From positions 79,439,343 through 79,503,342 of the forward strand of contig CM035229.1 of NCBI GenBank assembly GCA_020226215.1: a stretch of DNA of 64,000 nucleotides. Reading direction: 5' to 3'. Of the stretch, positions 24,909 through 38,700 are shown piece by piece. The notes below the pieces were generated by a model. It had not been told where the DNA came from, ran no database searches, and saw only the letters and a list, made by a program, of their open reading frames with translations. The stretch's first letter is position 1. The number at the start of each line of letters is the position of its first letter. The translations under genes and the position numbers were made by a program. The stretch comes from Sindora glabra (taxonomy: Eukaryota; Streptophyta; Magnoliopsida; Fabales; Fabaceae).

Positions 24909-27900
24909 CTAGTGGTTATCATGTTTACGTAGAGCCATAACAAGTTGTTGTCTTTCGTTCTCTACCTCTGCAAATTTGAGGCTAATTTCCAAGTATCTCT
25001 CCTGCATCTCTTTCAGTTCCTTTTCCATGGATTTGTTCCTTTCCTTTAGCGATGCCATTTCAGTCAAAATGTCATTTGTGTTGTGTTCAATATCATGATC
25101 ATTATTGGAGACAGCCAACTCATCTACAGAACAAGTTTGTACTTCACTGTAAGATTGAACATAGAATAAATATCAATTAGAATGTGTGACTTGATGAAAT
25201 GTGACAACTTTGACATCTAACACACTGGATGAATAACTTTTATCACGAGGGTAATCAATAATGAGGGTCAATGGTTTCATACAAGAATTTTGATGGAATG
25301 AAAATTGACTTTTACCTTCTTTTTGGTGCTAGGAAAAATCTGTTCTGAGCTGACTTGCTTGCTGTTCCGCCGTCTCGAGATTTGCTAACAGTGGTGTTTA
25401 CAGCATATGAGCCCTTTCATAATACAAAAGTTACAATATCCTGAATTAGTTTAGAGCGTGAACTAATGTGCACAAAGCAAAACTAAGTGAGCGTTCTCAA
25501 AACTAATGTTTTCCTTGAGTCTAAAGTTGGACAGTTACCTTTGGTGTTTCTGATTTTGACGTCCTATTATGTGCGTTCATGGAGCAAGGACTTGCAGCAC
25601 TCACGTGGTCTATTGAATTCTGATTAACACACATAACTGTTGTTCGTCCTCTGTTATTCTTCAGATTCTTTTCCATAATGGTGAATTCAGCTTCCTTCTT
25701 CTTCAGCTCTCCTTGTAACTGGGACATTTTTTCCTTCAAATTTTCTTTCTCCACTTGTTCTTTCTGCAAGCTGTGTTTTAACTCATCGTACCGGACCTTG
25801 AAGAACTGCACTTCAGATAGTAGGCACCCAAGAGTTATCTCCTCGCCTTTTTGTATCACCATCTCTCCCCTGTACTCTGTTAGTTTGGGTTTAGACAATT
25901 TACACTCCTCTGCCATTAGCTTCTGAAATTCTGATCCGAGCATTTGAATTTGCATAAATAAAGCTTCATCTTTCTCATTCTGGTGCCTTTGTGCATCTTC
26001 AAGTTGGTTAGACTTATTTTCTAGTTCATGTGACATATGTTCAATTGTTTTCTCTTTCAAATCTATTTGGCTCAAGAGTTCTTCAAGTTTCAATTCATAC
26101 TGATCTTCAATATGTCTGAGGTCTTGATTGCATTTCTGGAGCATTTCTTCTAATAGGTTATTCTGCTGCTGCAGTTCATCAGCTTCTGCAAGTGCTTTTA
26201 CGGTATTCTCCTCAACTTTGGATGCCATTTCAATAGAAAGCATTCTATATTCCCCTTGAAAACGATCAGATGTAACAGCATTATTTCGCCTAGTCTTTCT
26301 CAAGGCCTCCTCAGCTAGGTTGGCCCGTTCTACCTTCTTTATTTTTGCACATTTCATGGCAGAGACATCATTTTCAAATTTCTCTGCCTGCATTGCCAAT
26401 TCTTTCTCCAAAGACTTAACTTGGTTTTCAAGTTCATCGATATAATCCAAAGAATCTCTATATTCATCTGTCTGCCGCTTAATCTTTTCTTCTAATCTCT
26501 CCACTTGTGATTCCAGTTGTTCTATTGTAGCCAAAGAAGCTGAATGCACACTTTTTAACATAATTTGTTGTGCTTCTTCTTGCTTTAATCTCAAAGAAAT
26601 ATCCAGGTTTTCCTTCTTTAGAAGCTCATGATCCAAGCTAAGTTCCTTAATATGCACGTTTAGCTCTTCACTATGTCTATTCTGAATGTCTATTTCTCGA
26701 TTCAGGTCTGCTATCTTCCGCTTCAAGAAACCTACTTCTATGGGGTCACCATTAACTTCAGCCAAAGCACTAAATGATAAACGGTGCTCATCCCCATTCA
26801 TTTCTTCGCATAAATTCTTCTTCCAAACCTCCTTATTTTGGGATTTCCTATTAGTAGATGGATCCACTAATTCCACGTCCTTCTCTTCCACCATTGCTTC
26901 AAGGTCTTGCACTACCAAGAGTAGCTCAGCGTTGGAGTTTTGTGTCTTCTGCAGTTGCAATTGAAGATTGTCATTTAGTTCTTTCTCATAAACAAGCTCT
27001 TCCTTCATTGTTTCTAACTGAAGCCTGGCACTTTTAATCTCATACTGCAAGCTTCTTGGAGATTCAGTCTCATTATTAATGTTCTGCTGGGACTTGAGTT
27101 TCTCATGTTTATTTTTCAGCAAATCTCTCTCCTCTCTGAGGCTGAATATTTGTCTTGACATACTCTGCCCCCGACTGCTTTCTTTTGCGACCTGCCCCCG
27201 AAGTGACTGTAACTCCAGTTCTGATACCTCTACCTGCCTCTTTAGAGAAGCAATTTCATTTTTGAGCTTTTCAGTGGCATTTTCTGAAGTCTCTTGTAAT
27301 CTGTCTCTATGGTGATTATCTTCCAGGATGTTTGTCCAGTCACCTAAACTTCCATCCGATGTTGTACTTGCTGACAAGTGGGTGTTTGAACTTCTACTTA
27401 CAAGATTTGCTGTTACAAGCTGCCCATCCTTTGAAGTTTAAGATAATGATTCATTAATTTTACAAAATGTATATTTCTTTCTATGAAATTTATTCTAAAA
27501 ATGTTTTCATTTAGGAAGGGTTTAACTGTGTGAATTAAAAGAGAAATTGCAAGCTAGAATGCATCATATGAGATCTTACTTCGACATTATAATAACTCCT
27601 GTCTGTACTGCAATTGCTTAATTGATGATTCAAACTTCCATCTTTGGGAATTCCCCAAACTCCACTGTATTGATCATTTCTGGCATTAGAATATAAGATT
27701 TCTAGTCACATATAGAAGTTAAACCAAAAGAAAATTTTGAAAGGTGAAATCAAATGGCTATTGGAGTTTATATTCTTGTTTTCACCTTTGATCAGCGTAT
27801 CCTTCCATATTCTGAATTGTCACCTGTCTCAAGTATTGAAGTACTATTAGATATGAAAGAAAACAAAGCTCCCATGAGGCTTAGATTCTTCATCCATGCT

Positions 27901-28671
27901 AAACATCAAGTGCGATAGAGGGTACTAACTTGTAAAATTGCACCTGAATTGGCAAACTTTAGGGGGATAGAAACAGTCACTGGGTTAGTTTCTGCAGCAA
28001 AATCAGCAAAATCAATTGAAGCTTCTCCAAGGAAGCCAGATTTTGAAGATCCCTGCAAGAGAAGAGGAGCATAAAGGTTTAGATTTTTAAACCAACATCC
28101 TACACAGATAAAGGAAAGTATGAAACTACAGCCATTGCTTACAGTCGAAACAACGAAATGGTAAATTTTCTCATGCAGATTTCCTGATTTTGCATCCCTC
28201 ACAAGTTTAACTGATTCAAAAATAGGATTATCCCATGAACAGGTTCCATCCTGAATTGCAGCCTTCTCTAGCTTCACAGTTGGCTTCCCAACATCGTCTG
28301 GCACCAAAGATATTACGACTGCTGACTTTTTCATCTTTGGTATCTGAAACAAAAGCAGATGCAGAACAAGGTAAGACACTGCCAATGGTATCTGTTTATT
28401 GGAATATCACATTGCTCACTCTGTAGAATTGCAAACTATTTACGTACTCTGTTTTTTTTTTTTTTCTAAATACCTGAATCAGCTATGTGAGAGTGTCAAA
28501 ATTCCAACTTTCTCAGGGGTATTATGTTTCAAAAAGAAGTTGAATAAACCGTAGTTTGGAAATGGTTGCCGAATTGGAGGAAAAATACAAAATGTGTCTT
28601 ACCTGGGTTATTTGAAACTGCAATTTGAATACAGTTTTGATCTTGTTCTTCTTGTTCCAAGATTTGAACAT
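24909..28671 (-). CDS. NT-C2 domain plus long coiled-coil protein (At5g52280-like, 'myosin heavy chain-related')
   Basis: Eight exons join in phase to 918 residues: 28671-28603, 28343-28143, 28052-27930, 27823-27786, 27679-27580, 27428-25539, 25413-25316, 25146-24909. Residues 1 to ~135 form an NT-type C2 domain (EEIG1/EHBP1 N-terminal family): MFKSWNKKNKIKTVFKLQFQ, VVISLVPDDVGKPTVKLEK, KSGFLGEASIDFADF. Residues ~215 to 905 are almost continuous heptad coiled coil, ending in FAEVENERQQLVMALRK, a tail I recall in Arabidopsis At5g52280 (853 aa). The 'myosin' label reflects only the coiled coil; there is no motor domain. The C2-like part suggests membrane association of a scaffold or tether, but the plant role is not established. 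The gene faces SHOC1 tail to tail, as its counterpart neighbours SHOC1 in Arabidopsis. Confidence 0.9.
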
Positions 28672-31600
28672 GTTTTCTGGCTGATATATGATTTCTTCAG
28701 AATCCCGAAAGTTCTATCTGATTGATAAGGGGGGGCTCATGCACTGAAAACTTGAAGCTTCATAACTACAACCGACTGGAATTTAGGATTAGGATGTTCT
28801 GACTGTAACAAGTGCAGTTTCTCATGGTTTGTTTGCCGGCGTATAAACTGCTAGTACTAGATGCTACAGTGAGCTTGCCTGATTGGCAAAAAAGTGAAGA
28901 AGAAAACAAAAATGTAATGGTAAAATATTGATTTGATACGAATATATTTCTTTAGAAGCTTCTCCTTGTGAGATCACTTTGAGGATTGGAACATCACCGA
29001 ATGATATTCTTTTTTCACATTTGTGAGAGAAGAATAGAACTTTGAGACATATGTGAGTTATTCCATTCTCATAAGGGAGGCCATAGCATGAGTAGTTGTG
29101 TGCAAGTTTCCCTTTGTCACATTTGTGACTTACTTTGCTTCCTAACTTTTCTTTTGCAAACGAAGGATATCCGTTTTTTCCGAAATGACAATATTGACCT
29201 GACATTTATTTTGAGTGTTGATCACGGAAAATAGAGCATTTTTTCCCACTCTCCCTTAATTAGAAAAAAGAAGAAGAAGAAGAGAAATTATTTTTAAACT
29301 CTTGCCTTAGCGTTGGATTCATCACATTTGAGTGGAGGTACTGTCTCTTTTTACCGTGTGGGAGGGAAGATCCTATATGACTAACGTAACTCAAATTGAA
29401 ATAACGCTAGTTCAGTGATTATTATGTTAGAAAATTTTATAATTACATAATTACAAAACCTGAGTTAAATTAATTTTTTGTATTCTAAGTTTGAAATCAA
29501 CAAGGCTAATTTAATTGAAAGGGTAAATTTTATATTACCCATCTATAGTTTTAAATTTTTTTATTTAAGTTACATGCAATTTTAAGTGTTGAAATTTATT
29601 TGTATATATTTTTCATTTTTAACACTTTATAAATCTGATTTTTTTTTTCTGTCCAAAATTTAATAGCAATAACATGTGCAAAACACACATCTCCCTTGTC
29701 CTCTGTTTTGAAAATTTTAAACCTGATTTTTTTTAGTAATGTACTTGATACTTTTGTAATAGTAGAAGTAATTAAATTATTAATTATAATTTGAAACTCA
29801 ATTTTAGAAATAATTTATCTAAAAAAAACTCTAACCGTTTTTATCAATTCTACAATTTGTACTTGAAATTGTTATTTCAAATTTAGAACTCAATTCTTTT
29901 TTACAACAAATCCTAACTCCTCTTATCGAAATAATTTTGCTTCTTTTTTTTTTCCCCCTAAAGCAATACTGCATTTTTGTGCTTGAAATTGTTGCTTGTT
30001 ATGTAGAAGACTTTGCTCTTCAAAAATCTTAGAACAAATTTTACAACGAATCTCTCATGACAGTTAGGATTTTCTTTGAGGTGAATTGATTTTGAAAATG
30101 ACTGTTAAATTAAGTTAAATTTTTCGACATTAAGATTGTTTTGAGTATAATTAATAAGTAATCAACATATCAAAATTTGAATGACGGCCAACCTCTAAGG
30201 TCACAACACGTGCAAAAAAGTAATTAAATTCTCTTATGCTCCGCAAGCAAACTAAGAAACATAAGGTCTGTTTATTAATGTGAAAGTGCATTAATTAATG
30301 GGCCACAAGCACGCCGATAAGGTAGAAAGAATAAACGTAGCTGCAACCAAACGCCATAAAACCAAGCTTCTACAGCATCCGTTTATGGTTGTCTTGCAGT
30401 TTTCGCGTTGTTCCTTGGAGCTCTCAATTAATGGCTTCCATTGAATTTGAAATCAATTTGCCTTTTTCCTTTTCGTCACCTTTAAAGAGAGGAAAGAAAA
30501 AAAAAAAAAAGATGTAAGAAAATGGTTATTTAAGCAGGTTTCTTTTCTTGATTAACTGTCTAAAGAATGAATCCCTTTTGTGGCGTCTCCGGGGAAGGCA
30601 ACCCTACAACTTTTCTGGCTTGTCTCAAACTTTGGGGGCTTTGCATAATAATAAATTGCCTTTGAAAAAGTGATTGCTGTGGAAAAATCACTTTGGCAGC
30701 CAAAGCGCTTGCACTTGGGGGTACTAGAAAGTCATCTTATTCTTCGCATTCAATATTCATACAATAAATTAATGGCATTATATATTGGTATCCCTTAATA
30801 TTTATTTACAGTAAGATTCAGTATACATCGTTTAATAGAATATGGATCATTTTATATAACAAAAGAAGACTATTCTAACAACAAATTCTAATTATAATTT
30901 TAAATTTAATTCATTATCAGTATAAAATAATAATAATTAATAATAATAAAATTTAATAATTTTTTATTCATATAATAATACTTAAATAATCATATAAAAT
31001 TGGTTTATCTTATAGTAAATCAAATTTAAATATTCATGAAATATATTCATCTTACTATAATACCATTAATAAGCAATGTTGCTGTGATAAAAATGATGAA
31101 GAAATGAGTCACTTGGATATTTCAAAGTATGAAGAAAGGGAAAAGTAAAAGCAACAAGTATTTGTAGCTCTAATTAATTAATTGGCTTGTTTAGTGTTTA
31201 TTGTAAGCTTGTTCTATACTCGTTGTCCTTGGTCACTTGCAGTAGTCTACATAACCTATACATCCCCATCACATTTAATTTTGATAGGATATCCAAACTT
31301 CACAAGGTCCTATTGGTCTCGATGGATAGATACTTCACAATCACACGTGTCTATCTATTTATTTTTGTGCTTGCATCTTCACGTAGTAATTGGCATTGTA
31401 AAATATCACCCCATAAATGCTGGCATGCGGATGAAATGGACATCATTTAGTGATTCTCCGTAGAGGCATGCCCACCAATTAAATTGGCAACACTAATCAC
31501 TGAGAGCCATCTGGAGCAGTACATCAACCAAACCATCCGCCTAAATAATTTTGACTTTGATTGATGGAACAAATCAAAGTTTCATATCTGGTTTGTCATG

Positions 31601-34600
31601 CCGACACGTATAAATAAAATGATTATTGAAATACATATTGAAAAATTGATACTCTTAATTCACTTGTCCAAAAAATATCTTTTTTATTTTCTATAAACAA
31701 ATTGATACTCTTATTTTTTATTATGTAATGGTAAAATATCTACCCTTGATTTTCGTTTAAGATTTAGTAAAGTTAGCCAATTAGTGCACTTATTTTCGTC
31801 TTATGTATAAGTAATAAATAACTTCCACTCTTTAAAGTAAGTTTGATTAGATAAAATAAAATAAAAATGATTAAAAAATTTATTTTGCATACACTAAAAG
31901 ATGGGAATGCTCGTTCTATCAAATGCCGAAATATTTGTTTCATAATAAGTGTAATAGAAGAGATCATTCTCTCATTTATGGATTAACTTTTTTACATATA
32001 TATTCCTCATTTTTTTATATTTCAACATTAACTTTTGTCAATATATGATCAAAAAATATTAATTTTTAAATATTTCTGTATTAGAATATTTTAATAATTA
32101 TATTTTTATTAATAAAATTTAAAATATGAAAATTTTCTATTCTTTACAGAAAATTAATATAAAAATTTAGTAAATTAGAATTTTATATTTTTATTATAGA
32201 AATTTTTTATTAATTATAATTTTAATAATAAATTTTAAATTGTAATAATTTTTATTATTGATTATATAATATATTTTAATAATATTAAGTTATTTAATAA
32301 GATATTTATTATCTTTGTAATAAGAATATTATTATCTTAAATTTTTTCATTCCATTCCATCAAATTTTATTGTATCAAATATAAAAATAAAATAAAATAT
32401 TTATTTCATTCCTTACCATACTAATCATAATTACAAAATAATCTTTCTATTTTATTTACATTCACATTGCTTCCCATTTCATTCAACTATTAGTATCATT
32501 AGGATTTTGGAGGTCATGTCATCTTTTAATCAAGGATTTTATTTCCAATGTATTGTTGGGCTCCATTCCCTAAAGGAGTCTCTCCAGCCCAATCCATGCC
32601 TTTCATCTCGGGTCACATAAGAAGCCTAAAAGGAGAAATAGACGGCCCACAAAACCAAAAGAAATGACGCTATCTCCTTCGGCCCAGGAAAAAACTATCT
32701 CCATTTCCGTGAAACTCAAGAAAGAAAGGGTCAAATTAAGAAAAATGTTTGTAATTTTATTATAATAACACTGCAAATTTCAAAACAAATATATTATGAT
32801 ATTATGGTGTTCTGGATGTTAAAATTATGAAACTGATTTTTTGATGTGTCAACATATAATAAAAAGTAATACAATCAATATTTCTGAAATTAAGTTCAGA
32901 GACATTTACAATATTAACAACATTGTATTTACAAACTTAAGAAGGAGAATAGATATTAAAACATGCAACGTAGGACCCCAGATGGATTGAGCCCAGTGCT
33001 TATTAATAGGAGGGGATAAGGATGTAACAACCAAAAGGGTTGAAGGGTTCCGATTGATTCTGTCTTACCATTGCTGAAAACTCCACTTGAAACATTCTCA
33101 ATCAAAGCTTAGCAAACAGTCAAAGCAGTTATGAAGTCAACGAAAAGACGTTATCCTAGCAACAGAGAAAGGCCAATTAGCCACAAATAAATTTTCGTGA
33201 AATTTAACATGCAATCCCTTTAAAATACTCTCCTGTATAAATAGTGAAATTTACATAAATTTTCGTATCTAAAAAGAATAACTTTGAAGTGTAGTATACG
33301 TAATATTTTATTTTATTTTATTTGTACTAATGTATTTTCTATCCGATTAGTGAAACCAAAAGTATTGTTAGACATTAAAAGCAATGATTTCTTTCACATG
33401 AATTTTTTTTTTTCATATACAAGGTTTTAAATCGAAATCAGGATATTTTATTTAAAATGTTCAAATTTCTTTCACTCAGATGAACTGATATTGATTAATA
33501 TTTTAGAATTTAAAATTTAGAATTTAGGATATAATACATGTAACATAATTCCTACCATTTCTAATAATGTACACGTTATAGCCAATACTTTAAACTCTAA
33601 AATATTAAGGAAATGTTTTTTTATTGCCACTGGAAAAAAATAAAAAAAGAAATCATCTTGTTTCAACTATTACTTCACAAATTTCATATATTTCTAAAAT
33701 TCATATAGATGTAAAATAGTATGAATGAGCTCCTTTAAAATGTAAAATGTATTTTAGAGAATAAAATTTAACATCATTGATGTTGATGATAAAATTAAAA
33801 TTTTAAAATTTAATAAATAATAATAAATTAAAAATAATTTTTTTATATATAATTATTTATTTTCTTGATTTTCAAATTAAAAATTGTAATGTTAAACTTT
33901 GCCCCTAAAATGTATCTAGTAAATAGCCCAATCCAAAATAGTAATAACTAAAACTAAACTTTGGAACGTATATAAGAAACAGAATTTAATAAAAAAAAAA
34001 AGGTGATCATTAAATTAAATAACAAGGTTTTGAAAGTTGAATATGGAGGTGACGAGGATCGATGGTGAAAGGAATAATTAATCACTCTAGAAGCTGACCC
34101 TACATGATGAAACATTTCATCGGATCCACGAAATGAAAGGAATTGCATTCTTTCCTCATCATCTTCTCTATTCTGCAAAAGTAAATGAATCCCAGTTTTA
34201 GGTCATCCAGTGTATTTTGGATTTAGTGCCAGGGCAATCCAAAATTTTGTCGTCCATTTCTATATTAACATGTTAATATTAAAAGTTAAGTATAAATTGT
34301 TTTTCATACAATAAAATGTTAAGGTATGACGTGGAAATATCAAAAGATAATTCTACCTCTTTAGCTAATTATATAAAAAAATTTAATTTTATTAACTAAA
34401 TATTAAAATATTGGAGTTAAACAGTTAGTTTCTCCGATATAGTGAATCGAAACTAACTCTATTTCTCAATCTTACCATATCCTTTTATCCTTTTTAAGTT
34501 GAGGTTTCCATATTTTCCTAAACAGGTGAGTATTTTTAGTTTCAGCTGTTCCTTATTACTCTCATTCTCACAACGTTCCTTCCTCAGAGCCAGCAAATTG

Positions 34601-34609
34601 CAAAAAGAA
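28672..34609. other. Intergenic DNA between the NT-C2 gene and remorin
   Basis: The first several hundred bases are the probable leader and promoter of the NT-C2 gene. The following five kilobases are AT-rich with moderately balanced patches (30180-30700, 31150-31560, 32500-33150). None has a frame with recognisable protein sequence or a readable transposon end. The last part before 34610 should contain the remorin promoter and leader. I see no RNA gene. Confidence 0.5.
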
Positions 34610-35931
34610 ATGGCAGAGGAACAACACAAAAAGATTGTCGAGTTACCGGAGCCTCCACCTGCACCGGTTGCATCTTTGCCTGAAACTGAGCCTCTTGCAG
34701 CTTTAGCTGAAACTCAGCCTTGTGTGTCTGTGCCTGAGCCTGAACCGAAGCTTGAACCTGAACATGCTCACGTGAACGAGGATCCTAAGGATGTGGCTGA
34801 GGAGAAATCTATAATTCCACAACCTTCTTTTGGTGATTCCACAACTCTTGTTCTAGCGGAGAGTAATAGTCCATACCACTTTTTTCTTTCTTTTTCATCC
34901 ACAACTTAAATGGATATTTCCTTCCCGTATGATAACTTCAAATTTCATCAAACGATGTGATATGTAACATACAAGTCACTTGTTTTTCCATAATTATATA
35001 CTGAATCAGAATTAGCCCTTGTTTGCTTTAAAATTCACTGTTAATTCAACCTTTAAGCCATATTTTACTGATTGGGGTTAATATCCAGATTTATCATGCT
35101 AATTATCTTTTGCAAGTTTTCCTCTTCTCCTCATCATTTGTTTATATTAATCATGGCTAGACACTCCTGAAGAAGACTTTGAAGGGAAGAGTGAGGGCTC
35201 AATCAACCGAGGTATCTCAACCGTTACTTTTACATTTTGACTTCATCTCTTCTATCACGAGATATTTTGACAGAAAACGTTTTTTCTTTTTTCTTTTTTT
35301 TTCGAAACAAACATACTCTCAAGTATTATTTGAGTATATACTTTATAAAGCATATTGCTTTATGGACCCTCAGATACGGCACTTGCCAAAGTTTCTGCGG
35401 AGAAAAATCTGTCACTGATCAAAGCTTGGGAACAAAGCAAGAAGTCCAAAGCCGAGAACAGGTAAGACCGTGCATTGCAAAAACATGAACATAATTTGAT
35501 ATTACTTAACAAGAGTCAACGAGGTTTTGGATGCCGATTGTTTGTAATTATCCTCGCAGAGCTCTCAAGATGCTGTCTGCGATTTCAGCATGGGAGACCA
35601 GTGCAATAGCAGAGGCAGAGGCTGAATTGAGAAAGGAGGAGGTAAGTTCTCTCAGTAAACTTTTTGCTCTTTCTAAGATTAGTTTTATGGGTGAAGTGCA
35701 TTTGAGTTTTTGTGTGAGCAGAAACAACTGGAGAAGAAGAAGGCAGCGGCCATTGAGAAAATGAAGAACAAATTGGTTGGAATCCAGAGGAAATCTGAGG
35801 AAAAGAAGGCAGTAATTGAAGCCAGAAGAGGGGAAGATCTCCTCAAGGCAGAGGAGAAGGCTGCAAAATACAGGGCAACTGGCACTGCTCCTAAGAAACC
35901 CCTCCTTACTTATTTCTCACGCCCATTTTAG
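34610..35931 (+). CDS. Group 1 remorin, plasma-membrane nanodomain protein
   Basis: Five exons join in phase to 227 residues: 34610-34862, 35161-35211, 35374-35461, 35560-35641, 35722-35931. The start is the ATG that gives MAEEQHKKIVELPEPPPAP; the frame extends upstream without another ATG. Residues 1 to ~84 are rich in Pro and Glu and predicted disordered, as usual for group 1. The Remorin_C region follows: LSLIKAWEQSKKSKAENR, MLSAISAWETS, then a charged coiled coil with EARRGEDLLKAEEKAAKYRA. Remorins coat the cytosolic face of the plasma membrane and affect plasmodesmata, virus movement and signalling. The C-terminal anchor reads TGTAPKKPLLTYFSRPF and has no Cys, unlike many group 1 members. 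A remorin (At3g48940) also lies near MYB45 in Arabidopsis. Confidence 0.92.
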
Positions 35932-36598
35932 TGGGAAAAAATGCTAGTTAGATATTTCCTGTTCATTTTCTTCTTTGGTAGTACAGCTATTGGTTTGGTG
36001 ATGTTTTGGATATTTATGTGTTACTAGTGGTTGATATCTTGGTGTGTATATTCCAATAACTTTTCTGGGAAAATGTTAAATTATTTTTTTTGTGGATATC
36101 AGTTTGTTTTCTTCACAAAAAGAAAAAAAAAATCGCTTCCGATTCAAAGATTGCACCTTTTTCCTTCTCAAGTTCACAACTCTTCAGCTCATGCTGTGTC
36201 CATAGCATTGATTAAGCAGGTGTACTTAAGGTGTAGAAGCTTCCTAAACGTGGCTTCAAGTCAGCTCAGTCACTGCATTAGAAGATGTGTTATGGCCCTC
36301 TTGTTTAATAATGATTTATCTTGGATCTTTCAAGTCTTTTTCATGAACATTTTTCATGGTAAAAGTAGTAATTTACATAATACAAATATAAAATCATAAG
36401 TTCAAACTTTAAATACGAAAGAAATAAAATTTTTAAAATAAGATCAGATGTTTTAAAATTACGCGTATTTATATTCTATAATGTCACAAAAGGCAACTTA
36501 AAATGTCTTGAAACCATTTAGCAAGTACAGCATATAACATTACAAGTATAAAAGGAGGTTATTATTCCTTTTTCAGATTTTAGGAAACTTTACAGTAC
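35932..36598. other. Convergent 3' region between remorin and the MYB gene
   Basis: Remorin (plus) and the MYB gene (minus) end towards each other. The stretch holds their probable 3' untranslated regions. A 122-codon open frame at 36031-36399 crosses it but translates into sequence without recognisable features; I treat it as chance. Confidence 0.5.
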
Positions 36599-38533
36599 TC
36601 ATATGTACATTTCATCATTGTTGATGCTAAAATTGCCCCCAGGATTACAATGGATGAACCCATTTCCCATCATCTGATTTGAAAACTTGAGTTTTGGATT
36701 GATCATCTCAGACTCGGTGGTCAGACAATTTTGAAACTCTCCACCATAGGTTCCTAATTGCGATATACCATTTATTGCAGCTTCATGGAAATCTGAATTT
36801 TGATAAAAAAATCCATTCTTGTATGCAGCAAGATCGTCTGAATTTGCAGACAATCCACCATTTACATGATCTAGGGAAAGCCACTCAGCAAATATCAGTT
36901 TCGGTAAGGAACTCTGAGGAGCCTCTCTGATGCAGTTATAATTCTGAGGCGAAAAGTTAGCAGTATTTGTTGCTGATTTGTCCATGTTTTCAAATAATTC
37001 ATAATTTGGAGTTTGGAATGATGGTTTGTCAGGAGAGGGGGAAGAATTCATTGTATCTGAGCTTGAGCTACTGGTGAATTGAATTGGTTTCTGAGACTGA
37101 ATTTCCTCAGCTCTGGTGACTTTCTTCTTCAAATATGAATGCCAGTGATTCTTTATCTCATTGTCAGTCCTTCCTGGCAAATGCTGTGCTATCAGAGACC
37201 ACCTGCACATTATAATTATTGTTGCACTCATCATTTTCCTACCCTTGCATCATGTGCTCTAATTTACAGAAAATTCACAACCAGCACTCATTGACTTGGA
37301 AATTTTACACCAAAATTTGATATCACTTATACATTGTAAATAATGAATTTCATGTAATTTTTAATTATTATCAATTTATAATAATTTTTTATTGTAAATT
37401 ACTTGTAATTATTATCAATTTATAATAATTTTTTATTGTAAATTATTTGTTATTAAAACTAAGTTTTTATGTTAAAATAAATTTCTTATTAAGCAAGCAT
37501 TGTTGAGTTATAAATATATGAGAGAGATAACCGTATGAGTACTTGAATTTGAGATTTTTCGGGTTAAAATATTGGTGTAATTTATTGTAACATTCATGTT
37601 AATCTAATTGGTTGATGCTTGTAAATTTGAAGAGAGATATTTTTTCAAACAGTTAAAAACGTAAAAGTGAATATAAAGTCTCGTCGCTTACTTGTTGCCC
37701 AACAAGCGGTGAAGGGTCAGGATTGTGTCCTCTTCATGTTTGCTGAACATCCCTCTCTTCAATCCAGGCCTTAAATAGTTAATCCACCTCAGTCTGCAGC
37801 TCTTTCCATTCCTTTGTAATCCTGTTTATTAGTTTGTAATCCGTCACCATAAGGTAAATAAAACAATCACAAATTCAACTCAAGGTACTTCTGGCAGTAG
37901 ATTAAAAAAGGAGTGCTTCAAAATTTATTCACCTTAAAATAAGTCATTATCTATCATTGTCTCTTTAATTATTATTACCCAAAATTCTAATGTGGACTCA
38001 ATAGGATAAATTTTAAAATATTTCAATCTGCATTGTTAAATGCTAATTCTGTCTTTTACCATAGAGATTCTGTACTTTTAACCTTGTATCCCCTTTTCTA
38101 ATCTTAATTGATTGGACAAATTTTATTCCAATTCCAACTGAAGACGTCAGTCTAATTGTACTAGCCGTCTCAATTTTATTGGTCCTAAAATTTGTGAAAC
38201 CTTCCCACATTTGTGTTTAGTTACTAAATTTCAGGTCAAAATGGTTTAAGGCACATTTTAGTTGATGAAAACAAGAAAACAAGAAGAGTGTTTTGTCATG
38301 AACTGAATGATTAGATATGTATATGTTTGTGTGTGACACGGAAGAGTAGAGGATGCCAATGTTTCGTATGGGAAAAGAAAAGAAGATAGAAAGTAACCTG
38401 CTTTAATGGGGACAGAGCTCCAGCAACCATGGCCATGCTTAAGAATGTAGTTTTTGAGTTTACTATCTTCTTCAGGGGACCATAATCCCTTTCTGTACTT
38501 TGGCTTCGCCTTATCCGCTGGATTGCACCCCAT
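36599..38533 (-). CDS. R2R3-MYB transcription factor of the LAF1/MYB18-MYB19-MYB45 group
   Basis: Three exons join in phase to 289 residues: 38533-38398, 37821-37692, 37202-36599. The R2 repeat has its three tryptophans at 18, 38 and 58. R3 has Phe71 in place of the first Trp, as is normal in plants, then Trp90 and Trp109. Signature segments are KGLWSPEEDSKLKNYILKHG, LQRNGKSCRLRWINYLRPGL and LPGRTDNEIKNHWHSYLKKK. Both introns sit at the canonical R2R3 positions (after Ala45 and within Lys89). The C-terminal part contains LPKLIFAEWLSLDH, matching my memory of PRLFFSEWL in LAF1 (subgroup 16). LAF1 acts in phytochrome A signalling and hypocotyl growth; whether this gene does is inference. Intron 2 contains a 44-bp tandem repeat. 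Confidence 0.92.
37362..37449. repeat. Two-copy 44-bp tandem repeat in MYB intron 2
   Basis: The 44-base unit beginning TAATTATTATCAATTTATAA occurs at 37362-37405 and again at 37406-37449, with only one difference seen. It is AT-only, intronic and recent by its near identity. No function is evident. Confidence 0.8.
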
Positions 38534-38700
38534 TTTTGCCTTTGTCCAGCAGAATTCCGGTTTAACGGTGAACTTGAATTTCCAAGAAAATAGATGAAGG
38601 GCAGACAGAGAGAGAGAGAGAGGCAGAGCAGAATATTTTGGCAGGGAGGAGGTGGAGGAGCAGACTGATATATATAAAACAAGTGTGAGTTGTATTTGTC
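38534..38700 (-). promoter_or_regulatory. Leader and core promoter of the MYB gene
   Basis: Upstream of the MYB start codon there is a short GA-repeat tract (about 38608-38622) in the probable leader. A TATA-type box, TTTTATATATATC on the minus strand, covers about 38668-38680. The spacing of about 135-145 bases between TATA box and ATG is usual for a plant gene. Assignment is by motif only. Confidence 0.55.

Noticed and set aside
25678..27315. Plus-strand frames of 78-92 codons opposite the coiled-coil exon
   Set aside because: Ser/Phe/Cys-rich antisense images of Glu/Lys-rich coiled coil, a common artefact.
28864..29205. 113-codon minus-strand frame upstream of the NT-C2 gene
   Set aside because: Composition is not low-complexity, but no family is recognisable and it is probably promoter or leader sequence.
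33954..34178. 74-codon minus-strand frame before remorin
   Set aside because: Unrecognised, no splice-linked neighbours and ends in a hydrophobic AT-driven tail.
36031..36399. 122-codon plus-strand frame downstream of remorin
   Set aside because: Lies in the convergent 3' regions and has no domain or homology I can name.
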